Source: Armatimonadota bacterium
GTDB taxonomy: Bacteria; Armatimonadota; UBA5829; DTJY01
Direction: 5' to 3'
Assembly (NCBI GenBank): GCA_025358205.1
Contig: JANYKG010000128.1
Coordinates: 1 to 64,000, forward strand
Length of the DNA: 64,000 bases
Shown here in pieces: positions 50,593-61,370 of this stretch; the stretch's first letter is position 1, and every line of letters starts with the position of its first letter. The notes beneath the pieces are model-generated. The model saw nothing but the letters and a program-made list of their open reading frames with translations. It ran no database searches and had not been told where the DNA came from. Position numbers and translations under genes: made by a program.

Positions 50593-51027
50593 ATGGACTC
50601 GAAAGATGGAGCACGGGACTACGTAGGTATCCGCAAAGGTTTGGGTGGCCAGTCGCTTGGTGAACTAGAGGCTCAGATCCTCGACATCATTTGGGACTTG
50701 CAGCCGCCGGTCAGCACCACTCAGGTGTTCAAGATCATGTATCCTCGCAGGGAGCTTTCTTATTCCACCATCATGCTTACCATGGCCAAGCTTGCTCGCA
50801 AGGGCATTTTGGACCAGGAGCGAACTGGTGACAAGAAGACAGACGCTTTCATTTACAGAACGAACATTTCACGTGAAGAGATGGGCATCGCTCTGATGAA
50901 TGCAGTGTCGAAGCAGGTTCTCCGCAAGCCGCTTGATGAGTCTCTCATGGAGATTTGCGGCGCTGATGCTAAGAGCGTTTCCAAGGTTAAGGCAATTGTC
51001 AAGAAGGCCGAGGCTCTGGGAAGTTAG
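50593..51027 (+). CDS. BlaI/MecI-family transcriptional repressor
   Basis: LGELEAQILDIIWDLQPPVSTTQVFKIMYPRRELSYSTIMLTMAKLARKGIL. Confidence 0.85.
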   Translation: MDSKDGARDYVGIRKGLGGQSLGELEAQILDIIWDLQPPVSTTQVFKIMYPRRELSYSTIMLTMAKLARKGILDQERTGDKKTDAFIYRTNISREEMGIALMNAVSKQVLRKPLDESLMEICGADAKSVSKVKAIVKKAEALGS

Positions 51028-51069
51028 TTCGCTAGTGCAACGCGCTACGGAATACTTGTAACGAACCCA

Positions 51070-51107
51070 AGAAGGGGCAGGAAGTAATTTCTGCCCCTTC
51101 TTTTTTT
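51070..51107 (+). terminator. Intrinsic terminator between convergent genes
   Basis: AGAAGGGGCAG-N10-CTGCCCCTTCT then T7. Confidence 0.9.
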
Positions 51108-51110
51108 ATG

Positions 51111-51848
51111 TCAGCCGCTCGCAGGCAGTAACCGGCCCAACATCGCGCCGAGTGTCTGAAGGTTGCCGGTAAAGATGACTATTCCGACCAGGATCATCAA
51201 TACACCGCTCGCGATTTCAATTACCTTGAAATACTGACGGAACCTACCTAGCGCTTTGAGGACGGCACCGGTCGCGAAACCTGCTATTAGAAACGGCAAT
51301 CCCAATCCCATCGAATATACCGCCAACAAGCTAACGCCTCGGCCTATCGTTTCGCTGTTCGCTGCAAGTCCCAGGATGCCCGCCAGAACCGGCCCTACGC
51401 ACGGAGTCCAACCAAACGCGAACGTCAGCCCAATAACAAACGCTCCCAGATAGCTCACCTTGGACATCCTGGAATGGAAGCGCTTCTCGGTATACAGCGC
51501 CTTGATGCGGAAGAGTCCGGTCATATGCAGGCCAAATATGACGATGACCACTCCGCCGATCTTCATCAAGAGTTCAGCCTTGTCCGTCAGGAACTGCCCG
51601 ATGGAGGCGGCAGTTGCGCCCATGCTGACGAACACAACGGAAAAGCCCAGCACGAACATAACGGATTTCAGTCCGGTTCGCCGCATGGCCTCACCGCTGG
51701 GCGCAGACATCAGTTCCTCAACGGAAACGCCGGACATATAAGATAGATATGCCGGTACCAACGGCAGCACGCATGGACTGAGAAAGGACAATAGCCCCGC
51801 CACGAATGCCGCCGGTATGGTAGTGGCAGCAGACAAATGCATGAACAA
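51111..51848 (-). CDS. ccdA: CcdA-type cytochrome c biogenesis / thiol-disulfide membrane protein
   Basis: AGLLSFLSPCVLPLVPAYLSYMSG, AFGWTPCVGPVLAGIL. Confidence 0.92.
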   Translation of the reverse strand: MFMHLSAATTIPAAFVAGLLSFLSPCVLPLVPAYLSYMSGVSVEELMSAPSGEAMRRTGLKSVMFVLGFSVVFVSMGATAASIGQFLTDKAELLMKIGGVVIVIFGLHMTGLFRIKALYTEKRFHSRMSKVSYLGAFVIGLTFAFGWTPCVGPVLAGILGLAANSETIGRGVSLLAVYSMGLGLPFLIAGFATGAVLKALGRFRQYFKVIEIASGVLMILVGIVIFTGNLQTLGAMLGRLLPASG

Positions 51849-51851
51849 CTC

Positions 51852-52391
51852 CTATTTCAGCAGTGATTTGACTGTGTTTTCGATCATTGATTCGGTATCC
51901 GGTCCCACACCAATCTGTATGGCCTGCACCACACCGTGTTTGTCAATGATGAATATAGTGGGTGTGTAGCGCACTCCATAAGGTCTCGCCACAGCGTTTC
52001 CAGTTTCACAAAGCATAGTATACGTGATGTGACGCTCATTGACAAATGGCTTTACCACGCTTGCACCTTCGCGATCCAATGCTATGCCGACGAACGCCAG
52101 CCCCTTAGCCGCATACTTCTTGTGGAGCATCTGGTTGAATGAGAGTTCATCCACACATGGCGGACACCCTGTGGCCCAGAAGTCCAGTATCACCACGCGC
52201 TGCTGCCCTTTTCGAGCTGGATCCTTTCTGATCTGAGAAAGACTCATTTGCTTTCCATCTATGGAAGTTAAAGTGAAGTCGGGGGCGGCAGAACCTTTCT
52301 TCACCATAGCCATGGCGTATCCCGATATCAATAGAGAAACCATGGCGACTATACATACTATTCGTATAAATCTGAAATCGAACTTCTTCAT
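51852..52391 (-). CDS. TlpA/ResA-like thiol-disulfide oxidoreductase
   Basis: MKKFDFRFIRIVCIVAMVSLLISG signal/anchor; VVILDFWATGCPPCVDELSFN. Confidence 0.9.
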   Translation of the reverse strand: MKKFDFRFIRIVCIVAMVSLLISGYAMAMVKKGSAAPDFTLTSIDGKQMSLSQIRKDPARKGQQRVVILDFWATGCPPCVDELSFNQMLHKKYAAKGLAFVGIALDREGASVVKPFVNERHITYTMLCETGNAVARPYGVRYTPTIFIIDKHGVVQAIQIGVGPDTESMIENTVKSLLK

Positions 52392-52598
52392 ACATGAACC
52401 TCCTCTATCAGTACAACTGATCTGCAATAGTGACAGTATGCCCCTGACTGGCTGCGGCACACCTCTCTGTTCATAAGACGTTCGTGATGAGCGCTGCATT
52501 CCGCAATTGGGGTTTGAAATCGGGTGTGGTTTCGTGCTATGCTGGTTCACGGATGCAGGAATGATGCACTCGACTAAGAGAGCATCCCAGGAGGTCAC

Positions 52599-52895
52599 AT
52601 GGACAGGGCCGGACGAATTGCAGGCATGAGTGTTTTCCTGATCGGTGTGGGATTGCTGGTATTGGCATTCGGCTCGGCGCACAGTATGTTCGCTGCTACA
52701 ACCACCGAGACGCTGGGCGGCGCTAATAAGGCAACGGCTATCGGCATGGGCACAGCGGCGGTCGGCATGTTCGTTCGCATAGGACTGCTTTTTGTGATGA
52801 CGCTTGCCGGTTCGCTTGTGGCCGCACGTGGCATTCATCTTTATCTGGGCAGTTCGCGCGGTGTTGATACAAACGGAGACGACGGGAAAACCTGA
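52599..52895 (+). CDS. Small membrane protein
   Basis: 98 aa, two hydrophobic segments, SD aggaggt. Confidence 0.5.
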   Translation: MDRAGRIAGMSVFLIGVGLLVLAFGSAHSMFAATTTETLGGANKATAIGMGTAAVGMFVRIGLLFVMTLAGSLVAARGIHLYLGSSRGVDTNGDDGKT

Positions 52896-52972
52896 CGCAT
52901 CGGACGCGGATTGCGTTGCGTATGCATCGGCGTTTATGTTAGAATCCTGACATTCAGTTTATTGAAGAAGGG

Positions 52973-53647
52973 TTGATTGTTTTGCAAGATGCTCTGATTA
53001 TGTCCCTGAAACTAGTGATGGCTGGAGTGTTTGGCGGCATAGTTGGATATGAACGCGAAGTACACGAGCACCCGGCTGGGCTGAGGACGCACATACTGGT
53101 CTGTATGGGTTCTACGCTGATGACGATAGTTTCGATGTCGTTTCAGCCGCCCGCCAGCGATCCCAGCCGAATAGCCGCGCAGATTGTGAGCGGCATTGGC
53201 TTCCTGGGCGCGGGAACAATCCTGAGGCAGGGCAGTGTGGTCAAGGGGCTTACCACGGCGGCTAGTCTGTGGACAGTGGCCGGGATAGGCATCGCAGTGG
53301 GCGTTGGCGGCAAGGACGGTATATTCTATATCATCTCGGCTGTTGCCACGTTGGTGGTCTTTCTCACGCTCTCTCTGCTGAGCCGTTTTGAGCCGGGCAT
53401 GAGCAAGAGATCAGCCAGGAGGTTGAGGTTCGAGACATCGGGTGAAGGCGGTGCAGTTCTTGGACTGGTTATGCAGACTCTGCTAAATCTTGGGGCAGAG
53501 ATTCAGACTGTTCATGGTGTTGAATCGCATACACAGGGTTGTACTGCGTACAGGCTCAAGGTAGTCTTGCCAAGGAAACTCGGACCGGAGTCAATGCTGG
53601 AGGTCTTTGCGGGATTGAAGGCGATAGACAGGTTCGACTGGACTTAG
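52973..53647 (+). CDS. MgtC/SapB-family membrane protein
   Basis: GGIVGYEREVHEHPAGLRTHILVCMGSTLMTI, GIGFLGAGTILRQG, VKGLTTAASLWTVAGIGIAVG. Confidence 0.9.
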   Translation: MIVLQDALIMSLKLVMAGVFGGIVGYEREVHEHPAGLRTHILVCMGSTLMTIVSMSFQPPASDPSRIAAQIVSGIGFLGAGTILRQGSVVKGLTTAASLWTVAGIGIAVGVGGKDGIFYIISAVATLVVFLTLSLLSRFEPGMSKRSARRLRFETSGEGGAVLGLVMQTLLNLGAEIQTVHGVESHTQGCTAYRLKVVLPRKLGPESMLEVFAGLKAIDRFDWT

Positions 53648-53679
53648 CGTGCATGTCCCGCATAATCCGCAGCCTTCTG

Positions 53680-53710
53680 AGCATTATTCATGCTGGTCAT
53701 GAATAATGCT
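53680..53710. repeat. Perfect 13-bp inverted repeat, 5-nt loop
   Basis: AGCATTATTCATG-ctggt-CATGAATAATGCT. Confidence 0.7.
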
Positions 53711-53726
53711 GGTTAGAGAAAAGTTC

Positions 53727-53756
53727 TTGCACTCCGGCGTGGTTCCGTGTTATAAT
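53727..53756 (+). promoter_or_regulatory. nusA operon promoter
   Basis: TTGCAC-N18-TATAAT. Confidence 0.65.
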
Positions 53757-53788
53757 GATTTAGCTTTACGGGTTGGTACCTCGTTGAA

Positions 53789-53817
53789 AGAGTGGGTTTT
53801 CTGCCCACTCTTTTTAT
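53789..53817 (+). terminator. Terminator/attenuator in the nusA 5' leader
   Basis: AGAGTGGG-TTTTCTG-CCCACTCT then TTTTTTATT. Confidence 0.85.
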
Positions 53818-53851
53818 TGCTATGGTAGCTTTGTATGGAAAAGGGTGTGCC

Positions 53852-55180
53852 ATGAACGGTGATTTTATCGATGCGCTGCGTGCCATCGAAAAAGAAAAAG
53901 AGATACCGCTCGAAGTCTTGATAGAGACTGTCGAGTCAGCATTGGTCACGGCGTATAAGAAGAACTTTGCTACGACCAGCGATATTCACGTGCGCGTGCA
54001 GTCCGGCAAGAACGGGTTCAAAGTGTTTGCCGGAAAGCTGGTTGTGGAGCACGTAACGAACTCGCACGCCGAGATAAACATAGAAGAGGCGAGACGTGTG
54101 CAGCCGGACATCTCGGAGGGCGACTTCCTGGAAGTCGAGGTCACTACTGAGGACTTCGGCCGCATAGCCGCGCAGACCGCCAAGCAGGTGGTCATGCAGC
54201 GCATACGTGAGGCGGAGCGCGACCATGTATTCGACGAATACAGCGAGAAGGTCGGCGATGTTCTCACGGGTATTGTGCAGCGAATCGAGCAGAGAAACGT
54301 ATTCATCAACATAGGCAAGATAGAAGCGTTGCTGCCGGTGGGTGAGCAGGTTCCCAGTGAACCGTACAAGTTCAACGACCGGATCAAGGTATTTGTCCTC
54401 GAGGTAAGAAGAACGCCTAAGGGTCCTCAGGTGATAGTTTCCAGAACCCATCCGAGCTTGATTAGGCGCTTGTTTGAGCTGGAAGTGCCGGAGATTCATG
54501 ACGGCATTGTCACGCTGAAGTCGGTAGCTCGTGAGCCGGGTTCGCGCTCCAAGATAGCGGTTCATTCCACTGACGACCAGGTTGATCCTGTCGGCGCGTG
54601 CGTCGGACACAGAGGCAGCAGGGTTCAGGCGGTGGTGACGGAGCTTTACGACGAGAAGATAGACATCATCAGATGGAACGAGGATTTGTCACGCTTTATC
54701 GCTGAGTCGCTCAGCCCGGCGAAGGTCGTATCTGTGACCATTACCGAGGAGAACAAGAGCGCATTCGTGATCGTGCCGGACAACCAGTTGTCATTGGCGA
54801 TAGGCAAGGCCGGACAGAATGTGCGGTTGGCCGCGCGGCTGACCGGTTGGAGAATAGACATTCGCAGCGAGGCTCAGATTGCCAAGACGGCGCTTAGTGT
54901 AGATCCGGATGATGTTACTGAGGTTGCAGTTGAAGCCCCGCCGGTGGTTGATACTGTTGACGCGGTTGCTGAGACTGAGGAGATAACGCCGGTTATTGAG
55001 CCTGAGCCTGTAGTAAAGCGCAAGCGTGTGGCGAAAAAGGTTAGCAAGCCCGCTCAGGCAGAGGATGCCGATGAGTCGGAGTCTGTCGTTCCCGAAGTTG
55101 AGGCAGAAGAAGCAGTCGCCGAGAAGGTTGAAGAGGCGGCTTCAGATAAAGCCCCGGTTGAACCCGATGAAAACGCCTAA
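53852..55180 (+). CDS. nusA: Transcription termination/antitermination protein NusA
   Basis: FIDALRAIEKEKEIPLEVL, EALLPVGEQVP, VGACVGHRGSRVQAVVTEL, LAIGKAGQNVRLAARLTGW. Confidence 0.96.
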   Translation: MNGDFIDALRAIEKEKEIPLEVLIETVESALVTAYKKNFATTSDIHVRVQSGKNGFKVFAGKLVVEHVTNSHAEINIEEARRVQPDISEGDFLEVEVTTEDFGRIAAQTAKQVVMQRIREAERDHVFDEYSEKVGDVLTGIVQRIEQRNVFINIGKIEALLPVGEQVPSEPYKFNDRIKVFVLEVRRTPKGPQVIVSRTHPSLIRRLFELEVPEIHDGIVTLKSVAREPGSRSKIAVHSTDDQVDPVGACVGHRGSRVQAVVTELYDEKIDIIRWNEDLSRFIAESLSPAKVVSVTITEENKSAFVIVPDNQLSLAIGKAGQNVRLAARLTGWRIDIRSEAQIAKTALSVDPDDVTEVAVEAPPVVDTVDAVAETEEITPVIEPEPVVKRKRVAKKVSKPAQAEDADESESVVPEVEAEEAVAEKVEEAASDKAPVEPDENA

Positions 55181-55445
55181 GACATCTATCAGAACGTGCG
55201 TGGCGTGCAGAACCAGCGGTGAGAAGAAATACCTGGTTCGCCTGGTACGGAGACCGGATGGGTGTGTGGTTTCTGATAACAGTGGAAAAATGCCTGGCAG
55301 AGGCGCATATATCTGCCCGTCGGCGGAGTGTCTTCGTCGTGCCGTGAAAGAGAAGCGATTGAGCAGGGCGCTTAGAACGGAAGTACCGGACGACGCGCTG
55401 CATGAGCTTGAGATAACCGTTCAGCAAGGGTCGGAACACATGTGA
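55167..55445 (+). CDS. ylxR: YlxR-family (DUF448) protein
   Basis: IRTCVACRTSGEKKYLVRLVRRPDG...GRGAYICPSAECLRRAVK. Confidence 0.92.
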   Translation: MKTPKTSIRTCVACRTSGEKKYLVRLVRRPDGCVVSDNSGKMPGRGAYICPSAECLRRAVKEKRLSRALRTEVPDDALHELEITVQQGSEHM

Positions 55446-55601
55446 ACACAGGGTGATATTCGGCTATAGAGTGTAATCGCACGCCGGCTCCACAGAAGAG
55501 TGGATGCGTGTGCTGATACTCAGGCCCTCCGACCGGCCAGGCATGAACCCGCGCAAGTAATGGGTGTTTCCTGTGTTCAGTTAGTAGAGGTGATAGGTAC
55601 A

Positions 55602-57839
55602 GTGGCACACGTGCGAGTATACGAATTAGCAAAAGAATTGAATCTCAGCAATCACGATATGATTGCTAAGTTAGCCGAAATGGGCATTGAGGTCAAGAGC
55701 CACGCCAGCGGCCTTGAAGACGACATTGTCGCCAAGGTCAAGGGGTATGTGGCCAGTCCTAAGGCCGCATCGGCTCCGGCTAAGGCTAAGGCCAAAGTGA
55801 AGCCCTCTGTTACCCTAACCGCTGAAGTTACCGTGCGGGAACTGGCGGAGTTGCTTGAGGTTGCCCCCGCTGACGTTCAGAAAGTCCTCATTGCCGGCGG
55901 AGCGCTCGTTCGCATCAATCAGGCTATCGGCGCTGATTTGGCCGCCAAGGTCGCGGAGAGTCTGGGATTCTCTGTTATCTCTCCTGCACCGGTGAAAGAG
56001 CCTGTAAAGGAACCGGTCAAGCCGCCGGTTAAGGAAGAACCAAAGGCCGCACCGGTTGTTGAGGCTCCGAAGCCAACTCAGAAGATCGAAGCGCCGAAGC
56101 CCACAGCTAAGGCCGAAACACCGATACCGGTTCAGAAGAAGGTTGAAGCGCCGAAACCCGCACCCAAGGTGGAAGCGCCGAAGGTTGAGAAGCCTGCTGC
56201 TGCACCTGTCCCTGCGCCTCCGCCCGCACCCGAGGCGCCAACCGCCAATGTGGATCTGAAACCCAAAGCGGAAGGCAAACCGGCTCCTAAGAAGAAGACC
56301 CGTCTCACAAAACCCGAGGACCTGGTTCCCAGGCCGCCGATTGTCACCATCCTCGGACACGTTGACCACGGTAAGACTACTTTACTGGACGCCATTCGGC
56401 AGACTAACGTGGTGGATCAGGAGTTTGGCGGCATCACCCAGCACATCGGCGCATACCAGGTTGACGTGAAGGGTCGAAAGATAACATTTCTGGATACCCC
56501 CGGCCATGAAGCGTTCACCGCCATGAGGATGCGCGGCGCTCAGGTGACGGATATCGCGATTCTGATTGTGGCTGCCGACGACGGCGTTATGCCGCAGACC
56601 ATCGAGGCTATTAACCACGCAAAAGCCGCCGAGGTTCAGGTCATTGTAGCGATCAACAAGATTGATAAACCGGATGCAAATCTGGACCGCACCAAGCAGC
56701 AACTGGCTGAACACGGGCTTGTGATAGAGGATTGGGGCGGCGACATAGTAGCAGTCGCTCTGTCCGCCAAGTCCCGAGATAACCTTGACGAACTCCTGGA
56801 GATGATTCAGTTGTCCGCCGACATGATGGAACTGAAGGCCGATCCGCATGCGCCTGTAGAAGCCACTGTTATCGAAGCTCAGCTCGACAAGGGCAAGGGG
56901 CCGATTGCCACGGTTCTAGTCTCCGAGGGTACATTGAAACAAGGTGACTCGGTAGTGGTCGGTGAGTCATACGGTCGCATAAAGGCGATGTTGGACGACC
57001 GGGGTAAGCGAGTGCAGAAGGCCGGGCCTGCTATGCCGGTTGAGATAGTTGGGCTGTCCTTAGTTCCCATGGCCGGTGACAAACTGGAAGTTGCCGCCAG
57101 TGAGAAGGAAGCCCGCCAGATCGCCGAAGTCCGTGTGCAGGAAGGCCGTGACAACAAGCTCGCGGCGAGCGGCCAGCGCATTACGCTAACCGACCTGTAC
57201 AAACAGCTTCAGGACGGCGTTGTGAAGGACCTGAATGTCATCCTCAAATGCGATGTTCAGGGATCGGTTGAAGCCGTGGGGCAGTCGCTGGAACGCCTTT
57301 CCACCGAGGAAGTTCGCGTGAACATGATTCACACAGGCGTCGGCAATGTCGGCGAATCGGATATCCTGCTTGCATCAGCCTCCAATGCAGTTATCATCGG
57401 TTTCAATATCCGCGTGGATAATCCCGCGAAAGCCGCCGCCGAGGTGGAGCACATTGACGTTCGCACGTACAATATCATTTACGAACTCATTGACGAAGTG
57501 CGCGCCGCCATGGAAGGGCTGCTGGAGCCTGATATCAAGGAAACCGTCATCGGCCACGCGGAGGTTCGGCAGTTGTTCAGGCTTCCGAGGGGTGGCAGCA
57601 TTGCAGGTAGCTACATCACCGATGGGCAGCTCAGGCGCAACGCTGAGGCCAGGGTACTGCGCGATGGCGAAGTGATCCACACAGGCAAGGTGTCTTCACT
57701 CAAGCATGTGAAGGAAGACGTGCGTGAGATCAACACCGGCTTCGAGTGCGGAATCATGGTTGATGGATTCAGCTCGTTCCAGGTCGGCGATATCGTGGAA
57801 GGCTATATCATCGAGTTGATCGCCCGACGTATCGGCTAG
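55602..57839 (+). CDS. infB: Translation initiation factor IF-2
   Basis: GTG start [60 protein letters not shown]. Confidence 0.96.
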   Translation: MAHVRVYELAKELNLSNHDMIAKLAEMGIEVKSHASGLEDDIVAKVKGYVASPKAASAPAKAKAKVKPSVTLTAEVTVRELAELLEVAPADVQKVLIAGGALVRINQAIGADLAAKVAESLGFSVISPAPVKEPVKEPVKPPVKEEPKAAPVVEAPKPTQKIEAPKPTAKAETPIPVQKKVEAPKPAPKVEAPKVEKPAAAPVPAPPPAPEAPTANVDLKPKAEGKPAPKKKTRLTKPEDLVPRPPIVTILGHVDHGKTTLLDAIRQTNVVDQEFGGITQHIGAYQVDVKGRKITFLDTPGHEAFTAMRMRGAQVTDIAILIVAADDGVMPQTIEAINHAKAAEVQVIVAINKIDKPDANLDRTKQQLAEHGLVIEDWGGDIVAVALSAKSRDNLDELLEMIQLSADMMELKADPHAPVEATVIEAQLDKGKGPIATVLVSEGTLKQGDSVVVGESYGRIKAMLDDRGKRVQKAGPAMPVEIVGLSLVPMAGDKLEVAASEKEARQIAEVRVQEGRDNKLAASGQRITLTDLYKQLQDGVVKDLNVILKCDVQGSVEAVGQSLERLSTEEVRVNMIHTGVGNVGESDILLASASNAVIIGFNIRVDNPAKAAAEVEHIDVRTYNIIYELIDEVRAAMEGLLEPDIKETVIGHAEVRQLFRLPRGGSIAGSYITDGQLRRNAEARVLRDGEVIHTGKVSSLKHVKEDVREINTGFECGIMVDGFSSFQVGDIVEGYIIELIARRIG

Positions 57840-57859
57840 GCGAGACCCTGACGAGGTGA

Positions 57860-58144
57860 GTGGTGATAGTCGGCGTGCTGACCTTGAATCTGTTGATAGA
57901 AGACAGCAATTCGCTGAAAGACAAGCGGCAGGTCGTCAAAAGTCTGCTTGACGGCATAAAGCACAAGTATAACGTGTCCGCTGCTGAGTTGGCAGAATTG
58001 GATAAATGGAGGAGGGCGGTGATCGGCGTTGCGGTTATCAGCAATGATAAGAATACGGCGAACACCGTCCTCAATCACATATTGGACGGCATAGACTCTG
58101 ATCCGCGAGTTGACGTGGAATCGTGCGAGATGGAGTTCCTATAA
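57860..58144 (+). CDS. DUF503/YlxP-like protein
   Basis: VGVLTLNLLIEDSNSLKDKRQVVKSLLDGIKHKYNVSAAEL. Confidence 0.88.
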   Translation: MVIVGVLTLNLLIEDSNSLKDKRQVVKSLLDGIKHKYNVSAAELAELDKWRRAVIGVAVISNDKNTANTVLNHILDGIDSDPRVDVESCEMEFL

Positions 58145-58152
58145 GATAGACC

Positions 58153-58503
58153 ATGAGTACAAGACAAGAAAAGATCAACCATCTGCTGAAGGTAGAGATC
58201 AGCGATATAATACGGCGTGAGATCAGAGACCCCAAGCTGGGTTTTGTGACCATAACGGACGCCTCTGTAACCAAAGACCTGCGCGAGGCTATCATCTTCG
58301 TTAGCGTGCTAGGCGATGATGAGCAGAAAGCGCAGAGTCTGAAGGTGCTTTGGAGGGCTGCCGGGCACATACGCGGTGAGTTTGGCCGTCGTGCGTCCAT
58401 GAAGGTCATCCCTGAGTTGAAGTTCAGGATGGACAGCGCAGTGGATCAAGGCATGCGCATATTCGAGCTACTGCAACAGGTAAAACCTCATGACGAAGAG
58501 TGA
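58153..58503 (+). CDS. rbfA: Ribosome-binding factor A
   Basis: RQEKINHLLKVEISDIIRREIRDPKLGFVTITD. Confidence 0.94.
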   Translation: MSTRQEKINHLLKVEISDIIRREIRDPKLGFVTITDASVTKDLREAIIFVSVLGDDEQKAQSLKVLWRAAGHIRGEFGRRASMKVIPELKFRMDSAVDQGMRIFELLQQVKPHDEE

Positions 58504-59461
58504 CATGCAGTCTGCTGTTGATGCGTTTAAGGGCGCGTCAACGTTTCTGGTATTGAGTCACGTAAGCCCGGACGGCGACTCGCTCGGGTGTATGTGCGCT
58601 TTTGCACTCGCCGCTGAGTCGCTGGGCAAGACCGCTGTGATGCTCCATCCGGACGGCGCGGGCGAGCTGTACACTTTCCTACCGGGAATAGATGCCCTAC
58701 TCACCACTGTCTCGAAGGACCAGCGATTTGACTTGGCTGTCTTGCTAGACTGCGATGGTCCCACCAGACTAGGGCTTGCTCAGGAACTGCTCTCTCAGTG
58801 CGATAAGATCCTCGAACTAGACCACCACCTTGGAACCGACAGAGTATCGGATTTTCGGATTATTGATTCAACCTCCGCTTCGACAGGCGAGGTGTTATAT
58901 GATTTCCTCCGCGCAGCAGACGTGTCCATCAGCAGCGAGATCGCCGAATGCCTGTTGACGGCCGTGGTGACCGATACCGGCTGCTTCCGATTCAGCAATG
59001 TGAAGCCTTCCACACTCCGCGTGGCGAGTGAACTGGCTGAGATCGGGGCATCGGTACACGATATCGTTGAGCATGTATACGAAAGCCGCACGTTGAGCGC
59101 GGCGAGGATACTCGGGACCACGCTGGCAGCATTGAAGACTGCATTGGACGGTAGAGTGGCGTATTCCCGTATTACTCGCGAGGAGTTGCTCTCTTCCGGC
59201 GCAGATGAAAGCGAGACCGAGGGGATTGCCAACTACGTCCGTTCCATCCGAGGTGCGAAGATCGCGCTGCTGTTCCGTGAGGCCGAGGATGGCTCCACGC
59301 GGGTGAGCCTCAGGTCCGTGGTCGGCGGCGATGTCAGCGTGGTTGCCAAGCAGTTTGGCGGCGGCGGCCATCGCATGGCGGCGGGGTGTACGGTCGAGAA
59401 GCCCATGAACGAAGCCATCGAACTTGTGATAAGCGCGGTTGAAAAATGGATGGTATCCTAA
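58490..59461 (+). CDS. nrnA: DHH/DHHA1 phosphoesterase (NrnA-like)
   Basis: LVLSHVSPDGDSLGC, ILELDHHLGTD, GGGGHRMAAGC. Confidence 0.9.
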   Translation: MTKSDMQSAVDAFKGASTFLVLSHVSPDGDSLGCMCAFALAAESLGKTAVMLHPDGAGELYTFLPGIDALLTTVSKDQRFDLAVLLDCDGPTRLGLAQELLSQCDKILELDHHLGTDRVSDFRIIDSTSASTGEVLYDFLRAADVSISSEIAECLLTAVVTDTGCFRFSNVKPSTLRVASELAEIGASVHDIVEHVYESRTLSAARILGTTLAALKTALDGRVAYSRITREELLSSGADESETEGIANYVRSIRGAKIALLFREAEDGSTRVSLRSVVGGDVSVVAKQFGGGGHRMAAGCTVEKPMNEAIELVISAVEKWMVS

Positions 59462-60387
59462 ACGTCCACAAGCTTTCCGGCCCGACTTCCCATGATGTAG
59501 TGGCTCGCGTGCGAAGGATAGCGGGGATGAAGCGCGTGGGTCATACCGGCACACTCGATCCGCTGGCGTCAGGCGTGCTGGTGGTCTGTCTGGGCAACGC
59601 GACTCGGGTGATAGAGTACATGTCCGGCTGGCAAAAATTGTACTCTGCGGAAGCGGTTCTGGGCGTGGAAACGGACAGTGAGGACTCCACCGGCGAGGTT
59701 CTTTCCAGATGTGACGCGTCGAGGATCACAAGGGCTGATATCGAGTCCGTGATACCGCGCTTTACAGGCAAGATCATGCAGGTTCCGCCGATGGTTTCAG
59801 CCGTCAAACATCAAGGCAAGCGGCTGTATGAATTGGCCAGGGCTGGCAAGACCGTCGAGAGAACCGCTCGTGAGATCGAAGTGTATTCACTGCGCCTGAC
59901 CGAGTTTGAGGCTGGTGAAGAAGCCCGATTCGATATTGAAGTGATCTGTTCAGGTGGCACGTACATCCGCACGCTGTGCGCAGATATCGGCAAGGCGCTG
60001 GGCTGCGGGGCGCATATGTCTGCGCTCACGCGTACTGCTGTTGGTGAGTTTCGGATCGAGGAAGCTCTGACCACCGAAAGCCTGGAGCAGGTGGCCGCGG
60101 AGGGTCGGCTGGAACAAGCGCTCGTGCCGATGAGCCGATTGCTAGGGGATATGCCGTCGCTTATTGCCGCACCGCACGAGGAATTGCTTGTAACCAACGG
60201 CGTGGTTCTGGCGTTAGACCGGTTCACACCGGGCGTCGGAATACCGATCGAGGGACATCCTGTGCGTATCTGTGCTGAAGGAGATAGGCTGATGGCTATT
60301 GGCCTGTTGAGACGTGGTGTGAATGGGTCTCTGGAAGTAAAGCCCGCGAAGGTGTTCGCAATCAACGAGAATGATGAAGAAGCCTGA
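59446..60387 (+). CDS. truB: tRNA pseudouridine(55) synthase
   Basis: DGILNVHKLSGPTSHDVVARVRRI, GHTGTLDPLASGVLVVCLG. Confidence 0.95.
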   Translation: MDGILNVHKLSGPTSHDVVARVRRIAGMKRVGHTGTLDPLASGVLVVCLGNATRVIEYMSGWQKLYSAEAVLGVETDSEDSTGEVLSRCDASRITRADIESVIPRFTGKIMQVPPMVSAVKHQGKRLYELARAGKTVERTAREIEVYSLRLTEFEAGEEARFDIEVICSGGTYIRTLCADIGKALGCGAHMSALTRTAVGEFRIEEALTTESLEQVAAEGRLEQALVPMSRLLGDMPSLIAAPHEELLVTNGVVLALDRFTPGVGIPIEGHPVRICAEGDRLMAIGLLRRGVNGSLEVKPAKVFAINENDEEA

Positions 60388-61321
60388 CATGGAGATCATC
60401 CGAAGTATAGACGAATTGACTGCCAGAACGCCTTCAGTGGTAACCGTGGGCGTGTTCGACGGTGTACACCTGGGCCATCAGACCATCATGCGCATTGTTC
60501 GAGCCGATGCTGAGGAACGCAAAGCCCGGTCAGTGGCCGTGACTTTTGACCGTATGCCCGAGGAGTTGGTTCATCCATCATCGAACCCTGTCTTCATCAC
60601 CACGCTGGACGAGAAGCTGAACCTCATCGCCGCGCAAGGCATAGACCTGACTGTGGTGCTTCCGCTTGAACAACACATCCTGGACATCACTGCAGATGAT
60701 TTCATCCACGATATCCTCTGCCGCAGACTGTGTACGGTTCAACTTGTGGTGGGCGCCACCTTTGGGTTTGGCAAGGGCCGCGCTGGGAACCTGGATATGC
60801 TTCGGCGCGAGGGCGCGGAGTGCGGGTTCGGGGTTCTCGGCATGTCGGCTATCGAGTTTGACGGCGAGTTGGTTAGCAGCACTGTGATCAGGCGGTTGAT
60901 TGCGGATGGTGATATTGATCGCGCGAACGAGATGCTTGGCCGTCCGTTTATGATGCAGGGCGAGGTGGTGCGAGGCGAGGGGATAGGAACCACGCTTGGC
61001 TTTCCGACGGCGAACATCGCTGTGCCTGAGCGGCAGGTTATGCCCGCGCGAGGCGTCTATGCCTGCACCGTGAATCTGGACGGACGGCGGTGGGTCGGCG
61101 CGATGAACATCGGCACAAGGCCGACGGTCGGCGGGCAGGGTACCCTTGTGGAGGTCTATCTCATCGGTTTCTCCGGTGAGCTTTACGGACGCGAGCTGAG
61201 GGTGGAATTCCATCATCGGTTGCGGGCCGAAACCAAGTTCCCGGACCGAGAAGCCTTGACGCGTCAGATACAGGTGGATGTGCAACAGATTGCCGAAATG
61301 CTGGAGGACGGGACGCGGTGA
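60374..61321 (+). CDS. ribF: Bifunctional riboflavin kinase/FAD synthetase
   Basis: VTVGVFDGVHLGHQTIM, GFGKGRAGN, GRPFMMQGEVVRGEGIGTTLGFPTANI. Confidence 0.95.
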   Translation: MKKPDMEIIRSIDELTARTPSVVTVGVFDGVHLGHQTIMRIVRADAEERKARSVAVTFDRMPEELVHPSSNPVFITTLDEKLNLIAAQGIDLTVVLPLEQHILDITADDFIHDILCRRLCTVQLVVGATFGFGKGRAGNLDMLRREGAECGFGVLGMSAIEFDGELVSSTVIRRLIADGDIDRANEMLGRPFMMQGEVVRGEGIGTTLGFPTANIAVPERQVMPARGVYACTVNLDGRRWVGAMNIGTRPTVGGQGTLVEVYLIGFSGELYGRELRVEFHHRLRAETKFPDREALTRQIQVDVQQIAEMLEDGTR

Positions 61322-61370
61322 TGTAGTGGGGTATTGAGGCGCTGAAGGACCTTGCGGGAGGCGATGTGAA

